DNA from: Petaurus breviceps papuanus
Taxonomy: Eukaryota; Chordata; Mammalia; Diprotodontia; Petauridae
Length of the DNA stretch: 64,000 nucleotides
Assembly (NCBI GenBank): GCA_028583685.1
Contig: JAMXIF010001253.1
Location: 29,831,776 to 29,895,775 of the forward strand
Direction: 5' to 3'
The position numbers were made by a program, and so were the translations under genes. The notes under the pieces are model-generated. The model ran no database searches and was not told the origin of the DNA. It was given only the letters and a program-made list of their open reading frames with translations. Positions within the stretch are counted from its first letter, which is position 1. Each line of letters begins with the position of its first letter. Shown here piece by piece: positions 10,881 to 21,590 of the stretch.

Positions 10881-11029
10881 TTCTAGTTGACCAACTATAA
10901 GGTCACCCAGAACTCGTAGCAGTGCCCAAATCTGAACCCTACAAACTCAGTCTCCAAATCCAAGGCTTTTCCGATTACATTGTAGTTCTGCTTGACTATG
11001 TCTGCCCTTTTCCCCATTTAATATTGCTA

Positions 11030-11130
11030 AGTACATGGTTATTGATAAACAAACATTTTTAAATGTCTTCTATGTTTCGGGCACTATGCTTGATGCTAGG
11101 GATATACAGACAAAATGGTTCATCCCATTC
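11030..11130 (-). mobile_element. L2 3' end fragment, antisense
   Basis: It contains 'aacaaacatttttaaatgtc', 'cgggcactatgcttgatgct' and 'agggatatacagacaaaa', the antisense L2 terminus. Confidence 0.55.
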
Positions 11131-11578
11131 TGTTGGGATAGATTGCACCAACACAATATTCACAGTACCGATGGAGACTATGAATATGCCAGCATAATTC
11201 TGAAGCATAAAATATAATAGACTCTCCATGTATAAGACAGAAGCAAAACATTTATTCAGACACCAGAAAGTCAAATCCCAACACCAGAAAAACCAAATTC
11301 ATCATAGCAACAAAGAAATCTATATATAATAACACTGCAGAGAGCAACACCATCCCAAAGCCTTCCCACAAACAAATACTCACAAGCCTAGCTGCTTCCT
11401 TGCCTACATCCTTGCCTGCCATCCCTCCATTCTAACTGCTCTGACTCCCAGCTTCCTCCCAGCTCTGTTTCACCCTTCCTGCTCCAGAAAACTCCTCCCA
11501 CCACAGGCTCTATGTGATTACATTCAGCCTATTAAAGGGCAGGGAAGATCTTCAAATTACCATGACAGATAGACAGTG
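11131..11578 (-). mobile_element. Possible LTR relic, antisense
   Basis: Read on the minus strand, the segment would start near TGTCATGGTAATTTGAAG and contains GAATAAATGTTTTGCTTC, which looks like a polyadenylation signal in an LTR. The plus strand carries repeated CCAG/CTCC motifs. I cannot name the family or prove its ends. It looks old and solitary. Confidence 0.3.
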
Positions 11579-11594
11579 GAATCAGAGATCATAG

Positions 11595-11985
11595 GATTAT
11601 ACATAATAGGATTGAAGATGTAGAGCTGAAATGGATTTTTGAGATCATCATATTCAGTACCCCCTTGTATTTTGCAGATGAAGAAACTAAGGCACAGAGA
11701 GGTTAAGTGACTTGTTTAAAGTCATATAATTAGGGGCGGCCAGGTGGCTCAGCGAGTAAGAGCACCGGCTCCAGTGTCGGGATGACCTGGACCAAATCCG
11801 GCCTCCGATACTCAGCACCACACCCAGAAATAACTGGCCGTGTAACCTTGAGCAAGTTACTTAACCCCGATTGCTTTCAAAAAATAAATAAATAAAGTCA
11901 TATAATTATCAATTATCTATGGTGAATGTGAACCCAGTTCTTCCTGCCTCCTAGTCTGGTGCCTAATCCACTGTATTGTGGCACT
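11595..11985 (-). mobile_element. MIR3-like SINE split by a tRNA-headed SINE
   Basis: The left piece (11595-11732) includes 'ttgcagatgaagaaactaag' and 'agaggttaagtgacttg'. The right piece (11909-11985) includes 'gtgaacccagttcttcctgc' and 'gcctaatccactgtattg'. Confidence 0.75.
11733..11893 (+). mobile_element. Young tRNA-headed SINE (subtype A) with perfect target duplication
   Basis: The head 'caggtggctcagcgagtaag' resembles a tRNA A box, followed by a B-box-like region, the core-like 'ccgtgtaaccttgagcaagt' and a tail 'ccccgattgc' plus (AAAT)n. The 15-base word AAAGTCATATAATTA is perfectly duplicated at 11718-11732 and 11894-11908. Subtype A has 'cacacccagaaataactggc'. Confidence 0.9.
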
Positions 11986-11987
11986 TT

Positions 11988-11988
11988 T

Positions 11989-12020
<32 letters not shown>

Positions 12021-12095
12021 CACACATACATACACATATGTACTTATAGGTGTATGCATATGTATGCATACATACATACTATACACACATACCCC
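11988..12095. repeat. (CA)n/(TA)n/(CATA)n compound microsatellite
   Basis: A (CA)n run passes into TATA and then CATA/TACA words. Confidence 0.9.
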
Positions 12096-12119
12096 TATAA
12101 GGTAACTGGGGAGAGGGAG

Positions 12120-13895
12120 GAGAGAGTGCTATTGACTTGAATTAAAAGCTAATATTACATACTATAAAAAGTTCTAGAACATCAAGGAAAATGATGAAAA
12201 GAAGTAGTAAGAAAGGTGGAATAGAATTTCCAGACCTTAAACTAAATTAAAAAGCAGAAATCATCAAAATTATCTGGATTTTGGTTAAAATATAAAGGTA
12301 AATCAATGGAACAAACTAGACAAGAAAGAATCAAAAGCAATGGAACTCAATAATCTAGTGTTTGATAAAAACAGAAAACATAAATTACCTAGGAAAGAAT
12401 TGTCTATTTGATAAAAGTTTCTGGGAAAATTGGAAAGCAATCTGAAAGAAATTAAACTTAGACCAACATCTTACACCATATTCTACAACACATGCTAAAT
12501 CAATATGTGGCCTTAATATTAAAGCTCCTATTATTAAAAAAAAATTAAAAGTAGATCATATACCTCTCACATTTATGGGCAGGAGATGCATTTCTAACCA
12601 AACAAGAGAAAGAGGCAATTACACAGGATAATTAAAATTGAAAAGTTTCTGCAAAGACAAAATTAATGCACTCATGATAAGAGGGGAAATGGTTGAATGG
12701 GGAAGAAGGGGGAATCTTTGTATCAAAATTCACTGATAAAGGTTTGGTATCCAAGATATATAAACAACGAACATATATATGTAAGACTAATCACAATTCT
12801 ATAACATATAAGTGATAAAAGGATGTGAACAATTCTCAAAAGAAGTGCAAAGTATTCACAACCACATGAAAAAATGCTCCTAATAACTAATAATAAGAGA
12901 AATGCAAATCAAAACAACCCTGAGGTTTGACTTCACATTCCATAAATTACAAAGATGACCCAAAATGGCAATAATCAATGTTGGATGTGTAATGGGGTGA
13001 TAGATACACTATATATTGTTAGTGGAGCTGTAAATTGGAACAATTACTTTGGAAAACAATTTGAAATTATGCAAATGTGACCAAAATGTCCATCCTCTTT
13101 GATCCAGAGATTCTATTACTGGGTTTATACACCAAGGAAGCTATTAATAGGAAGAAAGCCTCCAAGTAGACCAAAATATTTATAGCATGACTTCTTGTGA
13201 CAGCAAAGAATTGGAAAAAAAAAGTTGATGCCTATCAATTGGGGAATGGCTAAATAAAGTATGCTACATGAATATAATTGAATATTACTGTACTGTAAGA
13301 AGTGATGAATATTATCAATACAGAGAAGCATGGAGATATCTATATGAATTAATAGCAAATGAAGTAAACTGAGCCAAAAAATTTATACACAACTACAACA
13401 ATATAAATGGAAAGAACAACCAAATACACACAAAATCAAAAGTGAATGTAGTAAATTTACAAAGAAATGCATAGTTTGAATGAAGAGATATGAGAGAACA
13501 CCCCTAACTCACCCCTTCATGAAGGTAGAAAGTCTACAAGTGCTGCACATTGCACATGTTTTCAGACTTTTTCAATGTATTAATCAGTTATGCTGATTTT
13601 TTTCTCTTTTCCCTCTTTGCCTTTAAAAAGTACTTTTTGTTACATGGGATGGTACTCTTTGAGGGGAAGAAGAAGGGAAAATGATATTGGTGAATGTAAT
13701 GAAATACTACAGTGTGATTAGGATTGCTATGTGTGAGACATATAAAGCAATATGAATAATATAAAGTCAGATAAAAGGATGGAGTGCCCAGTAACTATGA
13801 CTGAGGATGGATAGACAGAAAATGTTTTAGAAAGTGGAAAGTGATACTGGTGATGTAAAAAAACAGCAAAAGACATAAAGAAAAAAATTTTTAAT
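12120..13895 (+). mobile_element. Old L1: ORF2 C-terminal third and 3' end
   Basis: It follows L1 ORF2 order: 'aaagaagtagtaagaaagg' (fish-like KxAG region), 'ctaggaaagaattgtctat', 'tcctaataactaataataag', 'gttagtggagctgtaaattg' and 'tatcaattggggaatggcta', then a 3' UTR with 'ggtgatgtaaaaaaacagc'. The reading frame is destroyed. A second L1 tail piece lies inside at about 13695-13857. Confidence 0.8.
13695..13857 (+). mobile_element. L1 tail piece inside the 3' end of another L1
   Basis: The host L1 3' end reads 'gatattggtga' before and 'gatactggtgatg' after this piece, which looks like a duplicated target or internal repeat. The piece itself is nearly the reverse complement of 14440-14625. 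Shared words include 'ggagtgcccagtaactatga'. Confidence 0.6.
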
Positions 13896-14029
13896 CCAAT
13901 ATTACATAGAATGTTTGACATGTAGATGTGCATGTGTTCATATGTATATGTGTGCATGGATGTGCCATAGATCATGTGGGTCTGAATATCAGAGCCTCTT
14001 TATATATGTACATATAGCATATATAATAT

Positions 14030-14282
14030 TTTTAATTTATTTTTTATTAATTACATGTAAAAATAATTTTTAACATTTTTTAAAATTTGATTTCCAAATT
14101 CTCCCCTTCCCAACCCTTTCTCCTTCCTTGAGAAGCCAAGAGATTTAATACAGATTATACATAATGTAAAATATAATTTCCATATTAGCCATGTTACAAA
14201 AGAAAGCAGACCAAAGAACAAAAACAAACCAAGAGAAATAAAGTTTTTAAAAATAATGAGTGATTTAACTGTAAACATGTAC
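14030..14282 (-). mobile_element. L1 3' end, antisense
   Basis: It has the antisense 3' end layout: 'tacatgtaaaaataattttt', 'tttccaaattctccccttcc', 'ccatattagccatgttaca' and 'aaagaaagcagaccaaag'. Confidence 0.75.
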
Positions 14283-14431
14283 GTTTGAATCCGGCTCTGC
14301 CGCCGACTGTTTATGTGACCTTGGGGCAGTCCCTTAGCCTCTATTTGCCTCAGCTCCCTAATGTATAAGACAAGGATAGGGATAACACCTAACTGTCAGG
14401 GCCGTTATGAGAATCAGAGGAGATGGTCTAT
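14283..14431 (+). mobile_element. MIR
   Basis: It contains 'gaatccggctctgccgccga', 'tgaccttggggcagtcccttag' in part, 'tgcctcagctccc' and 'gggccgttatgagaatcaga'. It keeps a few CpGs. It abuts the L1 piece on its left. Confidence 0.75.
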
Positions 14432-14439
14432 GTGTGGGA

Positions 14440-14745
14440 CACTTTCCAAAAGATTCTCTGTCTGTCCATGCTCAGTCATAGTTACTGGGCACTCCAGACT
14501 TTTGGTTGTCCTTTTTTCCAACTTTATATCATCCATGTAGATCTTTCCAGATTGCTTTATGTGCCTCACATGTATCAATCCGAATCATAGTGTAGTATTT
14601 CATTGCATTCACGCTCCACAATATATCTGGTCACTCCCCCATTGTTGGACATTTAGGTTGTTGCTGTATGTATGTAACTGCATTTAATGTTGCTATGAAA
14701 ATGTTTGTATAGATTTTTAAAATTACACTTTTAGGATGTAATTCC
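14440..14745 (-). mobile_element. L1 ORF2 tail, antisense
   Basis: Read on the minus strand it has 'cagcaacaacctaaatgtcc', 'caacaatgggggagtgacc' and 'gcaatgaaatactacac', matching the L1 ORF2 C-terminal PTMIDW...MEYY region. The first 185 bases are an inverted near-copy of 13695-13857. Confidence 0.7.
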
Positions 14746-14799
14746 CTCATTTATTTACATTTTCTCATTTTACATACGTAGTTATAACTACATAAATGG

Positions 14800-14975
14800 A
14801 AGAAGAATGGAAGACAGAGCATTTGACCAGAAGTCCAAAGGCCTGGGTTCTAGTCTCAGCTCTGCCACACCCTAGTTGGGTGGTGCTGAAGAAATCACTT
14901 AACTTTTCTGAATTGCAATGTTCTCATCTGTGAAATGAGGACGATAATGATAATATCACTGGCCCTGTCTACCCT
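14800..14975 (+). mobile_element. MIR
   Basis: It contains 'aggcctgggttctagtctca', 'gctctgccacaccctagttg', 'cacttaacttttctgaattg' and 'tctcatctgtgaaatgagga'. Confidence 0.75.
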
Positions 14976-15104
14976 ACCAAAGCCTTACTTCAAGGCCTCT
15001 CTCTAGTGCAGAGTTCACCCTGGCTGTGCCAGTGGAGCTCAAACTCTGGCAGGTTCTGCCAAGCAGGAAAGGCCTAATGATGGACTTCATGCAGAAGATC
15101 ACAT

Positions 15105-15255
15105 GATCATCAATTTAGACATGGAAAGACCTCAGAGGCCATCAAGTCTAACATACACACACCCAATTTACAGATGAGAAAAGGTCTGGGGCAAGATTTG
15201 AACTTAAATCTTTCCAACTTCGTTATAGAACTATGTACTGCACTATACTGCCTCT
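15105..15255 (-). mobile_element. MIR3-like SINE, antisense
   Basis: It contains 'catggaaagacctcagaggc', 'caatttacagatgagaaaag' and 'gatttgaacttaaatctttc', ending at 'tactgcactatactgcc'. Confidence 0.65.
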
Positions 15256-16038
15256 CATATCTATTGCCTAAGGACCACCCTGGATAAGTTCAGAGAGGCT
15301 CAGCAGCAGATTGGTCACAGGATTATGTTTTTTTTCTTCTTTCTTTTTTTCTTTTTGTCACATCAATTCTTAAAGCCCATCTCTAGAGGGTCATAATCTG
15401 CTTTTCTAAAGGAAGGCTCCTAACTAATGAAATTATACAACCTTATACAATCCTCACCATGAAGAAAGCTATTTATAAACATTTCAGTGCTGTATAAACG
15501 TGCAGTCATTATTAAGAAGATGGCCTTCACATGCTCACTTGTATACAAAGATGACCGTGCTGATTCAGCAGGGCACGAACTCTGAATTATTTTTTCCTGG
15601 AATTACAGCAGGTCTATGCTAAATAATTCACAACTCCTATAGTTTCCCCCATGCCTCCATATGCCTGTGACCAATAATATGATGCAGGATATGGGGGGCT
15701 AATGCTTGAGTGTACTTTGTGGTGGAGTAATGAGGTTTTTCTCTGAGTAAGGCTAACAGACATCATTGGGACTCAAACTCATGACCCTTTTCCTGTTAGC
15801 AGCATCCTCCAAAACTCCAGTGGTTCCATGATCTCACCTATTTGAATATTCCCTCCCACAATCTTTATGGCAACCCATTCATGTCTGCCCATCCGGTAGG
15901 ACACACTCCATGTTGGTCACCAACATTCTGGAGGCCTTTCTTGCTTTCTCCTGATACTCTGAAGATGCTAGTGGAGCACTTGGGAGGCCCATGTGTTTCC
16001 CTCATGCTTGTTATGTGATTGATCCACCTTCTTTTTTA
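15256..16038. other. Unassigned, non-repetitive-looking sequence
   Basis: Apart from a T/C-rich tract at about 15328-15358, I recognise no repeat. No open frame of useful length or splice-bounded exon is evident. It is a candidate for unique or conserved non-coding sequence. Confidence 0.4.
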
Positions 16039-16125
16039 TCAGATAGTTATCTGATATTTTTTCAAATATTTATCTGATATTTTATCAGATATTTATCTGA
16101 TATTTTATCAGATATTTCCCTGATC
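16039..16125. repeat. 23-bp tandem repeat of palindromic units
   Basis: Units start at 16039, 16062, 16085 and 16108 (last one partial). The best unit begins TCAGATATTTATCTGATA, and TCAGATA-TT-TATCTGA within it is a perfect inverted repeat, so each unit could form a small hairpin. Confidence 0.9.
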
Positions 16126-16224
16126 ATATCCTTTACCCTTCTTCTTTGAAGCTTTCTAGTTGTTATGTGTTACAGCCTGCTTAGAACCACCGTGCATCTC
16201 TCCATTGCCCTCTATATACTCATT

Positions 16225-16465
16225 TTAGCTAATTAATAATAATAGCTAATATTTATTTTGCCCTTTAATGTTTGTAACAGACTTTACATATATTATCTCA
16301 TTTGATCTCGACAATCCTATGAAGTAAACACAGTTATCATCTTCATTTTACAGATGAGTAAACCAAGGCTGTCTTGCCCATTCACTTCTGGTAAGTACCT
16401 GAAGCTGGAATTTAGCTCAGATCTTTCTGACTCTAACTCAGGAATTATTAACCCTATCCAAGTCA
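16225..16465 (-). mobile_element. MIR, antisense
   Basis: It contains 'acatatattatctcatttga', 'tcatcttcattttacagatg' and 'aagctggaatttagctcaga'. Confidence 0.75.
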
Positions 16466-16650
16466 ATGACCCCTTTGAAAAAAAATATATCTTTGTAGAA
16501 TGTATAAAAGATGTAGAATTGGATTCCTTTATAACCCTATATATTTTATTTTATGCAGTTAAGAATATTATCCTTAGAAGAAGTCCATAAACTTCATTAG
16601 ATTGCTGAAGGGGTCCATAGAAGAAAAACACTTAAGAACTGCTTAATTCT
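16466..16650 (+). mobile_element. hAT-type non-autonomous relic
   Basis: It shares 'ataaccctatatattttatt', 'ttcattagattgctgaaggg' and the end 'acttaagaactgctt' with the copies at 8316 and 27812. The 5' end is worn. Confidence 0.55.
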
Positions 16651-17844
16651 TAATTCTCAATCTACTCTATCAGACTGCCTCTGAGACTATAAAATTCTTC
16701 AGTAGCTACAGTGTGCCGTGATTTGCAGATTTATGACATTAACAGTATGCTTTAATAAAATGAGCTAACCAGGCCAAAAAGGCCACAGACTCCCACTTTC
16801 TGCCTGAATGTACAGTAAGGGTAGAAACAGCTCTCCCACAGTAGGGGAGCATCATTTATTTAGCTGCAAGGGGCAGGTAATCAAACATCATCTCATTAAC
16901 ACTGCTGCATGCAGTGACCAGGAATAGCTGTGTCTTTGTGTTACAGAAAGCATGTTTTACTGACTCACCCTCTTTGGTAACAAGTTTCCAGAGTATGTTC
17001 TTCCCCCTGGCTCCAGTGGCCACACTGCTGGCCCACTGATAACAGATATGCCCCATGATAATATCTTGTGCTTACGTGAAGTCAGGCTCTGCCACACATA
17101 CGATTTCTTTTATGAATCAAAACTACCTAAGCTCATCATGAGTGTATTATTAACTTCAACCTTCAAACTCCTCTGGCTGTCCAGATGGTTGAATTTCATG
17201 CCTGGCCTAGGAAAAGCAGAATACAAAGTGTGAAATAAAATTGTACTCAGCTAGGATATGGAAGGAAGATTTGGATCAATCACACACATTATTGCCATCC
17301 TGACTTCATCACCTGTCCTACAGAAATCTTTGGGAGTTCTTGTGGTTTCAAAAATGTTGACCAGGGTTCAGAAGACTTTGGCCATGGAAAACATGGGATC
17401 ATAACCTACACAGAATAAAAATCATAGCTTACATTCACCTACCACCCCATAGCTTACAAATTACTTCACTCAAAACAACTCTGAAAAGTTGGCAGTATCT
17501 CTCTTGGAACGAAGTATACATACCAACCATTCAGGTAAATGCCCTGGATGTCTGTCTCTAGGGAAGGGAGAGGCATGTACCATCTGCCAGGTGTATGGGG
17601 AATAGGTTTTTCCTCATAGTTCCCAGAAATTAAAGAACATGCATGCCAACTAAGCAACAAAAAATTGGGGAAATTATTTGAGTCCATAAATAATATGCAT
17701 ATTAGATTTATAAGCATAAATTGACTAAGATATTTAATATTTTAAAGATCTGAGTTTCATTGGTATAGACCCTCTATCCACTAATGGAAATTATCACCCC
17801 CAAAGTCTTGAGTCACTGTAGCAAAGAAATAGAAAAAGGACTGA
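16651..17844. other. Unassigned, non-repetitive-looking sequence
   Basis: I recognise no interspersed repeat over about 1.2 kb, unusual for this window. Frames at 16856-17056 (minus), 17048-17233 (plus) and 17466-17717 (minus) have no recognisable domain. The region could hold regulatory or lncRNA sequence, but nothing specific shows it. Confidence 0.4.
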
Positions 17845-17985
17845 TAGGTACAAAGTTATTTACATTGGCTCTTTTTGTACTAGCAGATGATTGGAAACTA
17901 AATGGGTGCCTAGATATTAGGGAGTATCTAATAACTTGTGGCAAATGAATATAAATAGAATATTATTGTGCCATAAAAACTGTAT
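17845..17985 (+). mobile_element. L1 ORF2 tail fragment
   Basis: It contains 'ggtacaaagttatttacatt', 'gctctttttgtactagcaga', 'ttggaaactaaatgggtgcc' and 'gaatattattgtgccataaa', all L1 ORF2 C-terminal words. Confidence 0.7.
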
Positions 17986-18429
17986 TAGGAAGAAGAGAAC
18001 CTACAGTAGAATGGGTGAAGAGGCAAAGGAAGGGATTAAAAAAGGGGAAAAGAAAGAAGGAAATTTTGTGTCAGTAATGGTAGCAGGTACTACTGATGAA
18101 TACTTCTATGGGAAAAGAGACATACTCTATAGAGGAAGATGGAGACCTTACATAGGTATTATCTGTAAGGATGTTGTACTTAGAAGAACCACTGATTCTA
18201 TTGCAGGAAAAGGGAAATCAGAGTTTCTGGGAAAAACTGACACCCAGAAGATTGGGAGAGTGTGGATCCAGGAAAGAAGTTTTGAGGAAAACAGGAGGCA
18301 AAGTTCAATAATGAACTGCACACTCAGGAACATAGGAAGATCCATACCATAGGGCAATATTTTCTCTATTACATGCAGGAATTGGTATTTCTGAGAATAG
18401 GGCACAGTGGAAAAAATGGGGGGCCAGAA
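17986..18429. other. Unassigned A/G-rich sequence with a 138-residue frame
   Basis: A plus-strand frame at 17936-18352 encodes a Lys/Arg/Glu-rich product. Its first 17 or so residues read the L1 tail, and the rest matches no family I know. The purine-rich composition explains the absence of stops. I do not call it a gene. Confidence 0.4.
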
Positions 18430-21024
18430 GGTAAGATCTACAAGGCAACAACAGAAACTATTTAGAAGTAGGAAGCCAAAATAGGTGCCTTAAAAGTTTT
18501 AATTCCATGAGGAATACAGAGAATAAAGGACTAAATATAAAAGTTACTAATTAAAGAACAAAAGTCTAGAATAGTCTGAAAGAGAAGATAAACAATGAAA
18601 AGAATGAGGGAAAGAAATACTTTATTAGGAAAAACCCACAGAAAATTAAAAACTTAAAACTAATGAATCAAAAGTTGGAGGAAAGGATAAAAGGGGGTGT
18701 TCTGCTTGAATACTTAGTTGAGAGGGGGGAAAGAAGGGAAAGAAATGAATAACTTGATAAAATCAAGAAAAAGCAACTAATAAATAAAACTTCAAAACTA
18801 GGGAAAGGAATAGCAAAAGGGAGGGGAGACAGGTGTGAGGATGAGGAAAAATGAGCCAGTGGGAATTAAGTTGTCTTAAAATGAATTAAGCTAAAATAAA
18901 TGAAGAGAAATATAACTGTGTTTACAGAGAAAGAGAGAGAAATCCTAATTGGGTTTTTAAAAACCCTAATTTTAGAGACAAATATAAACCTAAATCTTAT
19001 AACTTTATATATAAATAGATAGATGGGATAAGCAAACAAAACATCACAATATGTTGCTTTTAAGGAACACATATAAAAACAAAGACATGCGTGAATAAAA
19101 ATGATGAGATATGGGCGGCCAAGTGGCCCAGCGAGTAAGAGTACCGGCTCCAGTGTCGGGATAACCTGGGGATCGAATCCGGGCTCTGACAGAAATAACT
19201 GGCCATGTAACCTTGAGCAAGTTACTTAACCCTGATTGCTCAAAAAAAAAATGATGAGATAGAAAAAGTTTTCCTATATATCAAGTGAATCCAAAAGAAC
19301 AGTTGTGTAGTCATGCTATCAAAGAAAAAAAAATTCTAAACATAAAAAAGAAAAAGAAGGAAACTACATTATACTGAAATGAACTTTAGACAATAAACCA
19401 ACATCAGTACTAACCTGATATGCTCCAAATGCTTTAGCACCAAAATTCACAAAGGAAATATTAACTGAGCTATAAGACAACATAGTAACACAAAACTGAC
19501 AGGAGGTTTCAATGTCTCTCTCTGTTTTAGATACATCTAGCAGAAAAAGTGAAAAATGAAGAACTGAAATAGTTTGAGAAATGGGAGATAAAAGACTTAG
19601 AGTCTTCTAAATGGGACTGCCAAAGAATATACATATTCCTTAGTACCATATGGAACTTTTACAAAAATTGACCACTTCTTAAAGCACAAAAATATTGCAA
19701 AGAAATGTAAAAAGACAAAAATAGTAAGTGCATCCTTTACAGACTATAACACAATTAAAAATAATTATTATTTCAGAGCACCAGAAACAAAAGAAACAGA
19801 CCCAAATGGAGATCTAACAATGAAATATTGAATGTGTAGGTCAAAAAACAAATGATAGAAACAAATAATTATGCAAAAGAAAAATTTTAACATACCAAAA
19901 TTGCTTAGTTGTAGATAAAATACTCCTCAGGAGGAAAAAATATCTACGATATAAATTAACAAAAATAAAAACAGAAAGAATTGATGAACTGAAAGTGCAC
20001 TTTAAAAATTAAAAAAACAAATGAACAAACATGAAATAAACACAAAAATAGATATAAAATTAGAGGGAAAATAGACAAACTGGGAACTAAAATTACAGAG
20101 ATGATAAATAAAACTATAAACAGGTTCTTTGAAAAGACTAATAAAATTAATAAACCTTTAGTCACTCTGATTAAAAAGAAGGGAACAAAAAAATCAAATT
20201 AACAAATGAGCAAAGTGAAATTACTACAAAAAAACACAGAAAAAATAAAAAGAATAATTAAAATCCATTATATATAATTACATGCTAACAAAACTGAGAG
20301 CACAAAAGAAATAGAGGAATACTCTGAAAAATATAAAATGCTCAAACTAACAGAAGACCAAATAGAGTTCTTAAGTAACCCAATCTCAGGAAAAAAATAA
20401 ATAGGACTAGTTATAAGGGAACTACCAAGGGAAAAAAAAACTAGTAAAAAGGGAAAAATTCCTGGTCCTGATGGATTCATGAAAGAATTCTATCAAACTT
20501 TTAAAGAATAATTTGTTCCCATACTATACAAATTATTCTTTAAGATTGGGAAAGAAAGCACTCTGCCAGAATTCCTTTATAGATGAATTTAGTTTTAATA
20601 CATAAGCCGGCGAACAATAAGATTCAGAACTATTATAGATTAATATTGCTAGTGATATTCATATAGATACATAACATTTTAAAATAGTAAATAAAATCCT
20701 ATCAAACAGACTATAGTCATTTATCCAATAAATCATTCATTATGACTAAGTTGAATTTGTTCCAGGGCTGCAAAGATTGTTCAACATTAGGAAAACATTT
20801 GGAAAACAATCAACATAACTAATCAAATTAAAAATAAAAGCATCCAAAATAGGAGTAAAGAAATAATCATTTATTAAATGCCTATTATGTGCAAGGCACT
20901 GTGTTAAGTACTTTACAAATATCTCATTTGATAATAATAGTTTAACAACATGATTATTTCAGCAAGTGCAGAAAAATCCTTTAAGAAAGTATGGCACTTA
21001 TTTGTGCTAAAAAGAATCCTAAAA
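18430..21024 (+). mobile_element. Old L1 with ORF2 endonuclease and RT N-terminal relics
   Basis: From about 18960 the text follows L1 ORF2: 'atgttgcttttaaggaacac' (endonuclease), 'ctgatatgctccaaatgc', 'acaaaaattgaccacttctt', 'taaacaggttctttgaaaag', then 'cctggtcctgatggattcat' (the PGPDGF motif of reverse transcriptase) and 'gttcaacattaggaaaac'. The stretch 18430-18960 may be upstream L1 but is less certain. The frame is heavily decayed. A SINE (19112-19250) and a MIR piece interrupt it. Confidence 0.75.
19112..19250 (+). mobile_element. Young tRNA-headed SINE, internally shortened
   Basis: The head is 'cagcgagtaagagtaccggc' with a B-box-like 'ggatcgaatccg'. It lacks about 20 bases between 'gggctctgac' and 'agaaataactggcc'. 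The word ATGATGAGATA is duplicated at 19101-19111 and 19251-19261. Confidence 0.9.
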
Positions 21025-21235
21025 AAGTATAAGCTGCTTTATAGACATTATCATCTTTTAACCTCACACAGTAAGCGTAGGAGGGAAATGCTACAGGTGC
21101 TATCTCAGAGGAGACTGAAGTTCAGATGGGCTAATTGCCTTCCCCCAAGATACGTAACAGAGTTAGTAAGTAGCAGAATGGAGCTTGTGCCCAGACTGTC
21201 AAATTATGAGTCCAAATGACACTACCTCTATTTGA
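20852..21235 (-). mobile_element. MIR pieces, antisense, interleaved with L1
   Basis: 20852-20933 is an antisense MIR end ('atgtgcaaggcactgtgtta', 'ctttacaaatatctcattt'). 20935-21024 reads as L1 ORF2 again. 21025-21235 is antisense MIR ('cattatcatcttttaacctc', 'ggagactgaagttcagatgg', 'gttagtaagtagcagaatg'). These are one split MIR or two copies. Confidence 0.6.
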
Positions 21236-21336
21236 TAGAAATAGAGGTGTTGATTAAATGTCAGCAGCTACCATTAGAAAGCAAAGGACAGTCTATATGC
21301 ACACATTATCAGAGATTTTGGATAATGCATCGTTCC

Positions 21337-21590
21337 TGGGGCAACTAGGTGGTAGAGTGGATAAAGCACAAGCCCTGGGGTCAAGAAGATCTGAGTTCAA
21401 ATTTGACCTCAGACACTTATTAGCTGTGTGACCCTGAGTAAGTCAACCCAGTTTGCCTCAGTTTCTTCATCTGTAAAATAATCAGGAGGAGGAAATGGCA
21501 AACCACTCTAGTCTCTTTGCCAAGAAAACCCCAAACAGGGTCACGAAGAGTCAGACATGACTGAAACGCCTCAAACAGCAATAATAATTG
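21337..21590 (+). mobile_element. CORE-SINE with RTE-like tail (Mar-type), full length
   Basis: It reads 'ggggcaactaggtggtagag', 'ctgtgtgaccctgagtaagt', 'ggaggaaatggcaaaccact', 'gggtcacgaagagtcagaca', ending in CAAACAGCAATAAT. CpGs remain at 'cacgaag' and 'aacgcc'. Confidence 0.9.

Larger units (their letters stand above)
9675..10990 (-). mobile_element. MIR3-like SINE split by L2 and L1
   Basis: The left piece (9675-9790) runs to 'actaaatgacttgtac'. The right piece (10886-10990) resumes with 'aaggtcacccagaactcgta', 'atctgaaccctacaaactc' and 'aatccaaggcttttccgatt'. About 1.1 kb of L2 and L1 lies between. Confidence 0.55.

Noticed and set aside
11733-11893. tRNA gene from an A-box and B-box-like head
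   Set aside because: It is the tRNA-derived head of a SINE with a target duplication and A tail, repeated six times. It cannot form a full tRNA.
16039-16125. CRISPR array
   Set aside because: The units are directly adjacent without unique spacers, and the host is a mammal. It is a minisatellite.
17936-18352. 138-residue Lys/Glu-rich frame
   Set aside because: It starts inside an L1 tail and continues through A/G-rich DNA where stops are rare. No family, no splice sites.
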